Shown: piece by piece, positions 11,340 to 20,453 of the stretch
Layout of the letters: each line of letters opens with the position of its first letter
How positions within the stretch are numbered: position 1 is the stretch's first letter
Source: Xanthoparmelia taractica
Lineage: Eukaryota; Ascomycota; Lecanoromycetes; Lecanorales; Parmeliaceae
Direction: 5' to 3'
Assembly (NCBI GenBank): GCA_033085395.1
Contig: JANQBS010000339.1
Coordinates: 1 to 37,638, forward strand
Length of the DNA stretch: 37,638 bases
Notes under the pieces: model-generated
Told to the model about the DNA's origin: nothing
What the model saw: only the letters and a program-made list of their open reading frames with translations
Databases searched by the model: none
Position numbers and translations under genes: made by a program

Positions 11340-11799
11340 AATCCTCCTCAATAAGACCTTTCACATCTTAATTATTCTTTTTTTAAGATTTCTATATACT
11401 TCTTAGCCTTTATATCTTAAAGTAGCGATTTTAGCTATAATAGCCGATCGTTATAAGTAAAAAAAATTCTTTATTATTATCAATATAGAAGGGAAAGAAT
11501 CTGTTGAAGTATTTGTAAAAGTATTTATTAGGGCCTTTGATAGGGTTAGAAGGATCTTCGCTCGAGTCGAACTAAATAAATAATAGCTACGAGAGCTACG
11601 AGAGCGTTAAAAAGAGGAGTAGCGAACTTAATTAATACGTTAGTAGTAGTAAGACTATAAGAATATCTCGCTTACGAGAGACTATAAGTTTATTAGATCT
11701 TAGAACTAATAGATAGCTAGCTAGCTAATTAAAATCTATTTATATATCTTCTCTCTTTATTTACTCACGAAGTGCTCGAATATTAGTCTTAAATATATA

Positions 11800-11854
11800 G
11801 CTCTGTTAGGGCTATGCGAGGCACCTAGCCCTTATACCACTGCGCTACAGAGTC
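11800..11854 (-). ncRNA. tRNA-like structure without a T arm (degraded tRNA or SINE head)
   Basis: Read on the minus strand, GACTCTGTAGCGCAGTGGTA gives a tRNA-style 5' acceptor strand plus a good pol III A box (TAGCGCAGTGG). It is followed by a 7 bp stem (AGGGCTA/TAGCCCT) with an 11 nt loop and then ACAGAG, which can pair with CTCTGT of the 5' end. The T arm and a clean B box are missing. A weak ATTCGAGCAC about 25 bases further could be a RIP-mutated B box. It is not called a functional tRNA. Confidence 0.35.
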
Positions 11855-11862
11855 AAAAAGCC

Positions 11863-11935
11863 ATCGGGGTGTTGCCGCTTATTTCGCAACCACCCCTATT
11901 TGAATAGATATGTAAGGACCCTTCGGGCCTTATAA
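11863..11935. other. Two GC-rich hairpins next to the tRNA-like element
   Basis: GGGGTGTTGCCGC and its near-complement TCGCAACCACCCC form one hairpin. AAGGACCC-TTC-GGGCCTT at about 11914-11930 forms a second short one. This small island has kept its CpA sites inside mutated DNA, so it inserted recently or is too short to trigger RIP. Confidence 0.3.
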
Positions 11936-12262
11936 GCTCTTAGCACTATATTTAAAATACTCTTTAGCAAAACGATTATATCGATTTCTAGCTATCGTAT
12001 ATCGAAGAAAATCGCTAAAAGAACTCTTAAATAACGATTATATCTTATTAAAATAGCGGCGTATCTAGGTCTTTAAGACGCTAAAACTTAACTTAATAAA
12101 ATTAAAGTCTAAAAAATACGATAAGAGGTATCGAATCTTATAGTTAAATCTATAAATTATCTTCTTAATACGAGCGTTATAGTAATTACTTACGTTATTT
12201 ATAATAATTAAGCTTTTAGAGACTAAAAAGACGTTATAATTAGATAATAATTTATTAGATAT

Positions 12263-12530
12263 TGTAAGGGGTTAGTCCGCTGGCGCTCAGCAAGCGGCCC
12301 TAACCAATATAAGAGACGTATAGTCGGTACGATGGTGATTCCTTTATTAGGTACTAAGTCCTAGTAGAACTAATTTCTAAGGAACACGAAAACCCTAAGG
12401 TATGCGAAGAGGACATATAACCGCCAAGGCCCCGCCAAGGCCTTAGGTCATGGACCCCGTTATGACCCCGCAATGGACCCTAAACCCATGAGTAGTTAGC
12501 GCTAATGCGCATGCAGCGCTAGGCCTGACA
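12263..12530 (+). mobile_element. Solo LTR with perfect 5 bp target duplication
   Basis: A 268 bp unit that starts TGTAAGGGGTTAG and ends AGCGCTAGGCCTGACA (TG...CA boundaries). It is flanked by GATAT on both sides (12258-12262 and 12531-12535). Its sequence shows no RIP. The homologous LTR at 2845-3111 is the mutated version. A solo LTR is what remains after recombination between the two LTRs of a full retrotransposon. I cannot assign Copia or Gypsy from the LTR alone. Confidence 0.9.
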
Positions 12531-13140
12531 GATATTTATTAATAAAAGATCTCGTCGTTAAATTAGTTTTCACGAATATTAATATATAATAAGTAATTAT
12601 CGATAATATACGTCGAAAGAATACTTTATAAACGATCTCTCGTTCGATTAGTATAATATTAAGCTAATTTATTAAAAAGAGTCTTATCTACGAAGATTAG
12701 CTACTTAGTAGTTACGTCTAGCAAGTTCGCGATTCACTGAAGTCTTAATTTATCGTTCTAACGAGATTCTAGACGTTAAGTTTTCTTCTAACTTATTCAT
12801 CTTCTGCTTAAAACTCTCGAAATAATAAATTAATATATCTATAAATCTCACTTCTCTTAAAGAAATTAAACTATCTTTCTTTATTACGTCTAAGGCTATT
12901 CTTCGAGATATCGAATAAGACTATTTTTAGTAGCTACGGTGAGCTTACAGAGAGCTCTTTTAGGGCGGAGCTGAGGTCTAAAGAGCGTACTATATAGAAA
13001 GAGGCTCTCTTATATGCGATAGATAGTGGCGAGTCTATAGTGAACCTCTGCTGCGATAAGATTAGGGCGCTATCGTAGTAGTAGATATTGTACGATCTTG
13101 AAGCGTAGGGCTGGGATTAGGTTTGGTTATTTTTTAGAAA
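12531..13140. repeat. RIP-degraded repeat block, right part
   Basis: This continues the repeat interrupted by the solo LTR; removing the LTR and one GATAT rejoins the sequence. From about 12935 the composition becomes more balanced (several GAGCTC/AGAGCTC motifs), which suggests a different, less mutated fragment. No open frame or recognisable gene. Confidence 0.45.
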
Positions 13141-13449
13141 AACGCGTTAATGTGGACGCTAACGAGTATGTATGGCCTTAATTCTCACTATTTGAACGGT
13201 AATACGATGCGATAGGCTTTACTGGAGAGGATTGAAGAAAAATGTCTCGATTTGGGTGGCAAAAACACAAAATTCTCAGTTTTCTCTGCCAAGGATTCTC
13301 AAGCTTCCTGCACACGCTAATAACCGACGGTCAAGAGATCTCGTCCTCCGCAATTACAAACAACATTCATACAAATCCTCCACAAAATCAGACACATCTT
13401 GCACAACATCCTTCTTTGCCCGCATCGAAATCCGCTGCCTTCACAGTTT

Positions 13450-14127
13450 ATGGATTCTTACAGTGCCATACGCTCCACTTCCGCCTCTCGCAACAAGCCC
13501 CCCTCTCGACCCTCCACCCCTATACGTCCCAACTCGCGCACTTCCCTCCGCGACAGTCAGACCTTCACCCCCAAGACCGGCTACTCTGCGTTTCCTCTCG
13601 AGTCCCTTGAGTCTGCCTTTGCCGAACTCTCAGACTCAATGGCCGACCTAGAAGCCAACTTCATGCATCTGCAATTGATGCACGAAAGCTTGAGCAGGTT
13701 TAATGAGAGCTTTGCAAGTTTCATGTATGGAATGAACATGAATGCTTTCTGCGTGGATTTTCCGGAAGTGTGTAGTGTTTCTTCTCAAGAATGAAGTAGC
13801 ACTGAAGTATCATAACAGGCTCCCGTATCGGACTCCTTCAAACGTGCAAAACAGAATGAGGAGCATGGTCAATCTACAGATCACGTTTCCCGTCCCGACT
13901 TTGGCGAAGAGACTTTCATGACAACCGATACATCCTTTGTCGAAAATCCACCTTCTTCTCGAGCCCCAACCAAATTTGCAACGCCGGCACCCATAGCACG
14001 GTTAAATCCGAAAATCAGCAAGCGCGGAGATGGGGAGAATCAGCCAAAAGGAGCAAGGGAAGGAGCAGCGCGTGGTAATTCCAGGGCAAGCGGCATCGCA
14101 AGAGGGAAGTTAAGGGGTAAAGGTTGA
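13450..14127 (+). CDS. DAM1: DASH complex subunit Dam1
   Basis: Model: join(13450..13767, 13819..14127), 208 aa, with one 51 nt intron (GTGTGT...AACAG). The ATG at 13450 gives MDSYSAIRSTS followed by a Ser/Pro/Arg-rich leader; upstream open frames do not add conserved sequence. Residues ~50-106 match the Dam1 core: ESAFAELSDSMADLEANF, then SLSRFNESFASFMYGMNMNA and CVDFPE, which continues across the intron as APVSDSFKRAKQ. The C-terminal half is basic and disordered and ends in Arg/Gly/Lys repeats. Dam1 is part of the ring-forming DASH complex that couples kinetochores to spindle microtubules. The tail is where Aurora-type kinases usually act on this family. It converges on aconitase 351 bp downstream. 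Confidence 0.95.
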
Positions 14128-14478
14128 GACGAGGAGAATATCGGATGACAATATATGCCATGCACCTAGCGTATAATTGGTGGATAGCCTTGAATGAAGA
14201 TCTGCTAAGATCGGACTTAGCATATAAGGCGTAGTTGGGTATAGTACTACGATTTTGGTAGGTACACATATTATGGTTCAGGCAAGCATCCTTAATGACG
14301 ATGGTAGTATTCATGTACAGGTCAGGCAGGAAGAAGCAAATGAAATCGTACACACACTGCGAAATCGACGCTCGCTTCGATCCCCAGTTTTCCATCACTC
14401 CAATCTGTACTGCCTCTCGCTTTCCCTGCTAACGACAAGTCCTCACATCTCGTAAGCCAGCACCAATGACTGCTTTAA
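14128..14478. other. Convergent intergenic region, DAM1 / aconitase
   Basis: 351 bases shared by two 3' ends. The short frames on both strands have no recognisable content. Nothing else is seen. Confidence 0.5.
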
Positions 14479-17400
14479 CTAAACATTTGCCCCGCTTTCG
14501 GTCTGCGCCTCTGCGTGTTTCGCCATAGTGTTCAATGCACTGCCATCTTTGAACCACGCGATCTGACTTTCATTAAATGTGTGCTGCAGTGTTGCTTCCC
14601 ACACTTTACCATCTCTAGGATGCACCCTCAACGTCAGAGGTTTGCCCACGGCCAACTGCGTGCACATAACATCGACTTTGTCATCCGGGTTGATTTTGTC
14701 ATAATCGGCGGGGTCGGCAAACGTCAATGGCAACATGCCCTGTTTCTTAAGATTGGTTTCGTGCTGGAGGAGTGATGATAAGCGAGCTGATGAGATTTTG
14801 ATACGGTAGAGTAAGACAAGTCTTGGAGTAAACTCACAATACGCGCAAAACTACGAGCGATAATCGCAATGCCTCCAAGATGTCTTGGTTCGAGAGCGGC
14901 GTGTTCCCTAGAGCTGCCCTCACCATAATTCCAATCACCGACTACTACCCATCGGATGCCTTTCTTTTTGTAGTCCCTCGCTGTTGCAGGGACTGAACCA
15001 ACCTCACCGGTTGCGAAATTCTTGACCTTGTTGGCTTCGCCATTGGCAGCGTTGATGGCCCCGATGAGCATGTTGTTGGAGATGTTATCAAGGTGACCAC
15101 GGTATTTGAGCCAAGGACCCGCCATAGAAATATGGTCCGTCGTAGTCTTGCCCTTTGTTTTGATGAGGATTGGGATGTCTGTAGCATCCTTGCCATCCCA
15201 TGCTTGAAATCCTGTTAGGATCTGAAGTCGGTCACTTTCCGGTGACACAGCAACAGAAATCGAAGCTCGGTCCTCGGGTGGTGCTTGATAAGTATCCTGA
15301 CCAGGGTCATAGCCATTGGCAGGTAGGCCATCTCCGGTAGGAGCAGACAACTTGAACTCGTTACCGTCCTTATCCTTCAACGTGTCGGTCAAAGGGTTGA
15401 AATTCAGCGTGCCAGCCAGTGTTAGGGCAACCACAAGATCTGGTGAGGTGACGAATGAATGTGTTGCAGGATTTGCATCGTTTCTTCCGGTGAAATTACG
15501 GTTGTACGAGGAGAGAATGGAATTAGCCTCGCCCTTTTTGACATCCTTTCGATCCCACTGCCCAATACACGGTCCACAAGCGTTCGCCAGGACCATACCA
15601 CCAAATTCCTCAAGAGTCTGAAGCTGGCCATCACGCGCGATTGTAGCACGAATTTGCTCGGATCCAGGAGTCACCGTGAACATTGATTTGGCCTTGACGC
15701 CGTGATCAAGTGCATTGCGTGCAATTGATGCAGCGCGAGACATGTCTTCGTAGGATGAGTTTGTGCAGGAGCCAATCAGTCCAACTTTCAACTCTTCCGG
15801 CCACTTGTTGGCAGATACAGCCTCTTTGAACTTGGAAATGGGGGTCGCCAAGTCAGGCGTGAACGGCCCATTAATGTGAGGTTCCAGCTCCGAGAGATTC
15901 ACTTCGATGAGTTCGTCGTACTCGGCCCCTTCATCCTCACGCAATTCTGCAGCATATGTTCTAGCAAAGTCTCCAATGGCCTTTCGCTTCGTTGCTACCA
16001 GATAATCATACATCCGTTCATTGAATGGGAATACGCTCGTCGTCGCCCCGACCTCGGCACTTTAGACGTTAGCAGATGCTCATCTAGTGCTGCTCCCCAT
16101 AGAACAGTAGAAAAAACCAAAGAGATGCTCCCCATAAAACAATTAGAAAACCAAAGAGATGCTCGGCATAAAAGCATAATGCTCCAAAAAAGTGGCGTCC
16201 TGGTGGTTATTTCTGCAGGTCGCCAGCGGCGACCTCCAGACGAGCAGCATGCTTGGATCCGGCGAGGTGTTGGTCCAAACCCTTCTTCTGGATGAAGGCC
16301 TGCTGACAGACGTGGCAGAAAAAGCGTTTCTCCTCCAAAGCCTTTGCGGCCGCTTTTCTATTGGATGCTCTCTGTCTTTCCAGTGATCTGGCCTTTGGAT
16401 CGGTGATTTTGCCCTTGATTCTCTTCTGGTAGTGGGCGGCCTCCTCCAAAGCAGCAAGCTTGTTGGCATGCTTGCGTCCGCGAAGATGTCTCCTCAGAAT
16501 GTTCTTCTTGGTGAAAGAGTGTTGGCAAACGTCACAGGTGTGCTTCTTTTCTTTGACTGCCTTTGCGATACTACGTTTATCAACTTGGTCGGCCGCGCCA
16601 GGGTGGCTGTCAACGTAAATCTTTCTTTTCTTGATCTCATGCGCTCGATACCCTTCAGGATCTTGGCGTAATTTCCGCTCGGTATATCCTATGACGATGG
16701 ACATAAGCCAAAGCCTTCGCCTCCAGTTCTTCTGCAGTGAGGGTAGTTTCACCACCAACAGGAAGCTCGACAAGAGGGCTATGCGAACATAATCCGTCGA
16801 ATGGCAGTGATTCAGGAGCCCACCGACAGATACTTCGCATTCCATAACCGTATTCTGTTTTGCTCCTCATGGCCCAGAGAGGAAATGCGAACACGGCTTC
16901 TAAGGCCGTAAGAAGAACTCGAAGGGCTGGCACCATACTGGGAGTAGGTATTTCCATCCAGCAGAGTAGACCTTTATGGACGATATGATATCCGTCTTCC
17001 AGAGCTTTTCTCACGTAGGTGGGAGTGTGCTTTTGTTGTCGTCGTATTGACGGAGGCGTGCAGAAACACCCCTACGAGCAGCAGTACCAGAACCGATATA
17101 GATTTTTGATCTCAAGTCTGGTTTTTCGAGCGTGAGCAGATAAATACCCCATCGTTTCTCAGACTGTGTAGGCAACGTTTTGAAATAATCTATATCTGGC
17201 GGTGTGGGTGATTCGAGGACTGTACACAGGCCTGGAGCGAAGGACACAGGAAGGGAGGACATGAAATCTTCTACCGCCTCATGGGTTGGTAGTATAGATG
17301 AATACACTGAGTTCTTCTGACCGTCCGGGGCCGTGCATAGACATGCCCAGAGCTGTGTCGTCAAGAACTGTTCCATGGATGGCGGTATGATGGTCAAAAG

Positions 17401-19025
17401 GAAGGTATCTGTCAACGACAGAAAGATATTGTTAGAAGTCAGAAAGACAGAAAGAAAACCGCTCTCCGGTGGACCTTGAACTTGTGCTGCACCTTGGACT
17501 TGTCCGGTAAAGTGGGATGTTTCCGCTCTCCGATGGCTATGCCAACAAGAAGGGCAGAATAAGAGGACCTTGGACTTGTCCGGGAAAGTGGGATGCTCCT
17601 GCTATCCAATGGCTGTGCCGACATGAAGGGCAGAATAAAAGGAAAGGAGGACATAACTAGGACAGGGAAAAAGGAAAAACCACATACCCCATGTTGGCGC
17701 AAGTGGCCATGCCTGTTGAAGACAATGAATTTACTCCAGGTCCGAAATACCTGTAGCTGTTAATAAGAATAAACATAATAAAGAAGTGCTTTGCAAATAC
17801 TCGACGATGGCCCCAGTCCCACCTTTGACGGTTAGGATACCGGCGACTTTCAAGATGACGTCTTTTGGAGCTGTCCAGCCAGACAACTGCCCAGTGAGCC
17901 GTACACCGATGACCTTTGGCGCTTTGAGCTCCCATGGAAGATTTGCCATAACATCAACGGCATCCGCACCACCAACACCGATAGCACACATGCCGAGGCC
18001 GCCCGCATTTGGTGTATGCGAGTCAGTACCAATCATGAGACCTCCAGGAAAAGCATAATTCTCCAAAACAATCTGATGGATGATACCGGATCCGGGTCTC
18101 CAAAACCCAATATTGTACTTAGCACAAGAAGAGGACAAGAAGTCGTAAACTTCCTTATTGATATCCTGAGCTCTAGCAAGATCCTTTTCACTACCAATCT
18201 GGGCTTCGATCAAGTGATCGCAATGGACAGTGGTAGGAGTAGCTACCGATGGCATATTTGCAGACATGAATTGTAGAATAGCCATCTGGGCTGTTGCGTC
18301 TTGACAGGCGACCCGGTCTGGCCTAAGCTTGAGGTATGACTTCCCTCGCTCGATATCCTGTCCATGAGGATCATCGAGATGTGAGTAGAGGATTTTTTCG
18401 GCGTATGTCAAAGGGCGGTTGAGACGAGACCGAACAACAGACAGGTTTTCCGACATTTTCCTAGCAAAAGAACAAGGTTAATATTGCCCGTTGAGGGCCT
18501 CTAACACTGGCATCCAGGAGATTGTTTGTCATATCGCATAGGGTCAAACATTGCGTTACAGGGGAGTAGACACATACTTGTAATTGATATAATGGCCCTG
18601 TAAACCCACATCAGCGTCCAACTCGACGGGCAATTGAGGACACTACGCGTTGTGCATTCCAATGCAGGCAGGAGCCATACCTTTTCCCAGTTGGTCATCT
18701 CAACTTTCTGAGCCAGAGGATCATCTGTAACGGTGGCGAGAGATCGAGACCTTGAGAGCTATAGAGGATGCAGGTAAGCAGATAGACGAGATGGGGTCCA
18801 GGCGATTTGCAGCTTGGAAGCTGGAACGTGCTCAATAAGAGATTCGGAAGGAAACATACAAGTCTGACACGCGGAACCTATTCATGAAGCTATTAATATG
18901 GTTTCTGCCTAGATAGTAGAGTCTCTGCAGGTATGCCAGTGGCCATATGGCAAGAGATTGTGGTGCGGAGAAACAGATGGACTTACCACTTTGCCCAAGC
19001 GGGCTATGTGCTTGGTAGAGATCAT
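14479..19025 (-). CDS. ACO1: Mitochondrial aconitase (citrate/isocitrate hydro-lyase), split by a giant intron
   Basis: Minus-strand exons: 19025-18987, 18758-18681, 18597-18578, 18460-17801, 17750-17688, 16059-14838, 14763-14479; 788 aa, matching fungal aconitases. The introns are 228, 83, 117, 50, 1628 and 74 nt, and all phases agree. The protein begins MISTKHIARLGKV, a mitochondrial presequence, then NWEKGHYINYKKMSENL. The 4Fe-4S cluster cysteines are C385 (GSCTNSS) and C448/C451 (ANACGPCIGQW). Also present are GTDSHTPNAGGLG and NYGEGSSREHAALEPRHLGG. It isomerises citrate to isocitrate in the TCA cycle. Intron 5 interrupts codon 287 between CANMG and AEVGATT and carries a GIY-YIG/zinc-finger gene. 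If it is spliced, the enzyme is intact. The gene shares a 421 bp divergent promoter with BUD20, including a possible iron-regulatory CCAAT site. Confidence 0.97.
16091..16185 (-). repeat. ~35 bp tandem repeats near the 3' end of the giant intron
   Basis: Two units of 35 and 34 bases (16091-16125 and 16126-16159), each starting TGCTCCCCATA on the plus strand and ending CCAAAGAGA, plus a partial third unit from 16160 (TGCTCGGCATAAAAG). They lie between the stop of the intron gene and the branch point. Confidence 0.8.
16207..17376 (-). pseudogene. Intron-encoded GIY-YIG nuclease with two C2H2 zinc fingers, frameshifted
   Basis: Minus strand, ATG at 17376 (MEQFLTTQLW), end at 16207. The first frame (17376 to ~17020) holds the GIY-YIG core: WGIYLL, 13 residues from GIY to YIG, then IYIGSGTAARRGVSARLRQY with candidate catalytic arginines. 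The frame then shifts near 17015-17040. The second frame (to ~16680) gives YVRKALEDGYHIVHKGLLCW and TALEAVFAFPLWAM, with a candidate metal-binding Glu. The first frame resumes near 16680 with RKLRQDPEGYRAHE and two C-x2-C-x12-H-x5-H fingers (CDVCQHSF..., CHVCQQAF...). The layout, nuclease first and DNA-binding fingers last, parallels intron-homing GIY-YIG enzymes. The two shifts cancel in length (one -1, one +1), but stops make a full product unlikely without correction. An upstream start beyond the 3' splice-like site at 17409 is possible. Confidence 0.8.
17409..17440 (-). promoter_or_regulatory. 3' splice-site-like signal inside the giant intron
   Basis: On the minus strand CTTCTAACAATATC...TTGACAG combines a CTAAC branch point, a pyrimidine-rich stretch and CAG, ending at 17409 just before the GIY-YIG frame. 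Joining it to the aconitase 5' site at 17687 would not keep the nuclease frame. It may instead belong to a leader exon of the intron gene, or to a two-step removal of the intron. Confidence 0.5.
17487..17638 (-). repeat. Two 76 bp tandem repeats near the 5' end of the giant intron
   Basis: Read on the minus strand, the units at 17638-17563 and 17562-17487 both start TTATTCTGCCCTTC and contain GGACAAGTCCAAGGT near the end, with about ten differences. A partial third copy of the tail follows (CACAAGTTCAAGGTCC). A 61-residue open frame crosses the repeats, but it looks incidental. Confidence 0.85.
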
Positions 19026-19446
19026 CTTGACACAACGACACTGGAGGAGGATGTTGTGTCAGTCCGTACGCAACACTTCTATTGTGAGCAGACAGGTGGG
19101 GAAGTAGAAAGTTGATGTTGGCGGCGCTATGGAGGGGGAGCAGATCCGAGATAAGTGAAGCCGAAAGAGGTTACTTCCCGTCTTTCTTAGGCCTACGCAC
19201 TCGACTTCTATCTTACCGAGACTCAAAGCACACGGAATACGAATTCATATATTGTTTCCATCGGGCTGTGTCCTGACAACGTCGGATTGTTGAACGTTCG
19301 TCTGACTTTGCCTGTCCTGGCTTACGTTCGAAGGTGACCAATCACAACTCTCAGATTGCCTTTTCTCTTCTACAACTTACATGCTGCTAAGAATTTATTT
19401 ACACGAATCATTCGATTCTCTCACACGCTAGATATCGATTGTGAGG
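19026..19446. promoter_or_regulatory. Divergent promoter, aconitase / BUD20
   Basis: 421 bases between the two start codons. CCAAT at 19338-19342 is followed after 12 bases by ATT (19355-19357). This fits the CCAAT-binding-complex/HapX consensus CSAAT-N12-RWT as I recall it from Aspergillus. Aconitase, an abundant iron-sulfur enzyme, is a known target class for HapX iron repression. The site is ~313 bp upstream of the aconitase ATG and ~110 bp upstream of BUD20. Binding is inferred. Confidence 0.45.
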
Positions 19447-19923
19447 ATGGGATCAATTCGAAGGAGCAAGACGAAACGTAGAACAAGGTCCGTTTCTAGA
19501 TTTGAAGTCTATGACTTAGCTGATGATCAATTCCTAGGGATCCAGATCAGATTCATGCAGATATTAGGTCTGCCAAGAATTTGAGCCAGCACAAGAGTAT
19601 AGAGCCAGCCGAAGACCTACCAGGCTTAGGTCGACTCTATTGTATTGAATGTGCGAGATACTTCGAGGGAGAGAATGGTTTGATCCAGCACAGAAAAGGA
19701 AAGAACCATAAGAGAAGGTATATCTACCTTGATTTTCTGCTATTAGCTATATTTCCAAACTGGCACGCTGATTCTCCAAAGGCTTCATGCGCTACGTGCA
19801 GAGCCGTACACACAGAAGGAGGCTGAAGCTGCTGTGGGGCTAAGGACTGACAATGGCATCAGATACAATGTATCGGCTGTAACATCTGAAGCGCATCCGG
19901 CTGCCATGGAATTTTGCAGGTAG
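19447..19923 (+). CDS. BUD20: Bud20/ZNF593-type C2H2 protein (60S ribosome export factor)
   Basis: Model: join(19447..19487, 19538..19717, 19782..19923), 120 aa. The introns are 50 and 64 nt, both with GCTGAT-type branch points. The N-terminus MGSIRRSKTKRRTRDPDQI is highly basic. One U1-type finger follows: C49, C52, H65, H71 (C-x2-C-x12-H-x5-H) in LYCIECARYFEGENGLIQHR. Then come the conserved RLHALRAEPYTQKEAEAAVG and a short tail. Bud20 is a shuttling pre-60S ribosome factor that aids nuclear export. The reading frame is only recovered after splicing both introns. It is divergently transcribed from aconitase. Confidence 0.93.
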
Positions 19924-20453
19924 TTGAAGGCTTTCAAAAACAAGAATCCAGAACGCACCATCCGGCGAGACCATAGCAAGGACCTAATGCTTCAGCGAAT
20001 GGCCCGGCGCCATTATATCGAAACGGTTTCTTGTAAACGTTTGTAACAGAGAGGCTTGTACTTGACACAAAGGCGGGTCAATGGAGTCTCCCGCGGTCGC
20101 TGTGAGGTCATGATGGTTCAACTGCTGCAAAAGAGATTAATGCATATGAAATGCAATTCGAACCGTCTGGCGGCCATCACCAGGATAAATATGTTTCCGG
20201 GTGAGGCTTTTGGTCGGGTTAAGGGATACTTTATTACAGTAGGTACCTTACACATGGCAGATCCCAAAGTAGTAGAGCGTTAGGGCAGGAAATTTAGCGC
20301 CAGTTGGCGGGAGGATGTTTGTCTCAGGGAGGAGCGATCAATGATATCACGTTCCTTACTCTATCCTCTTGTCAGATTAAATCTTTGTCTCCTAGTACTT
20401 TATTGTTCATTGTCCAATGCGTCCCTGCGGTTTGTCATAAGCCCCGTTACGGA
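19924..20453. other. Intergenic between BUD20 and CWH43
   Basis: 530 bases of ordinary sequence holding the BUD20 3' UTR and the CWH43 promoter. An open frame extends upstream in the CWH43 frame (to 20304), but it lacks conserved sequence before the ATG at 20454. No other feature seen. Confidence 0.5.

Larger units (their letters stand above)
11340..12262. repeat. RIP-degraded repeat block, left part
   Basis: AT-rich, CpA-poor sequence without open frames. It is interrupted at 11800-11945 by a GC-balanced, structured insert (see separate entries) and at 12263 by a solo LTR. The original element cannot be identified. Confidence 0.6.
16060..17687 (-). mobile_element. 1,628 nt intron of aconitase carrying a GIY-YIG/zinc-finger gene
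   Basis: Read on the minus strand, the 5' splice site is GTATGT (17687 down), the branch point is TGCTAAC (about 16071-16077) and the 3' site is CTAAAG (to 16060). All are ordinary spliceosomal signals. It is 7-30 times longer than the other introns of the gene. It contains, in order, two 76 bp tandem repeats, an internal 3' splice-like signal, a GIY-YIG plus two-finger coding region on the host strand, and ~35 bp tandem repeats. It splits a highly conserved aconitase segment in phase 2. The best reading is a nuclear, spliceosomally removed homing-type intron; mobility itself is inferred. Confidence 0.8.

Noticed and set aside
13232..13651. Alternative + strand proteins overlapping the DAM1 start
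   Set aside because: They are out of frame with the conserved Dam1 core, with low-complexity Pro/Ser content from the DAM1 leader in other frames.
16655..17014. Separate gene for the middle open frame of the giant intron
   Set aside because: It has no ATG at its start and continues the GIY-YIG domain from the frame before it, so it is part of the same frameshifted gene.
16060..17687. Group I or group II intron in aconitase
   Set aside because: The boundaries are GTATGT...CTAAC...AAG, typical spliceosomal signals, and I saw no group I/II core elements. The gene is nuclear.
17439..17702. Minus-strand open frame across the 76 bp repeats as a first exon of the nuclease
   Set aside because: The frame needs a phase-1 donor to join the acceptor at 17409, and the only one available (GTCCAA) is weak. 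No conserved motif supports it.
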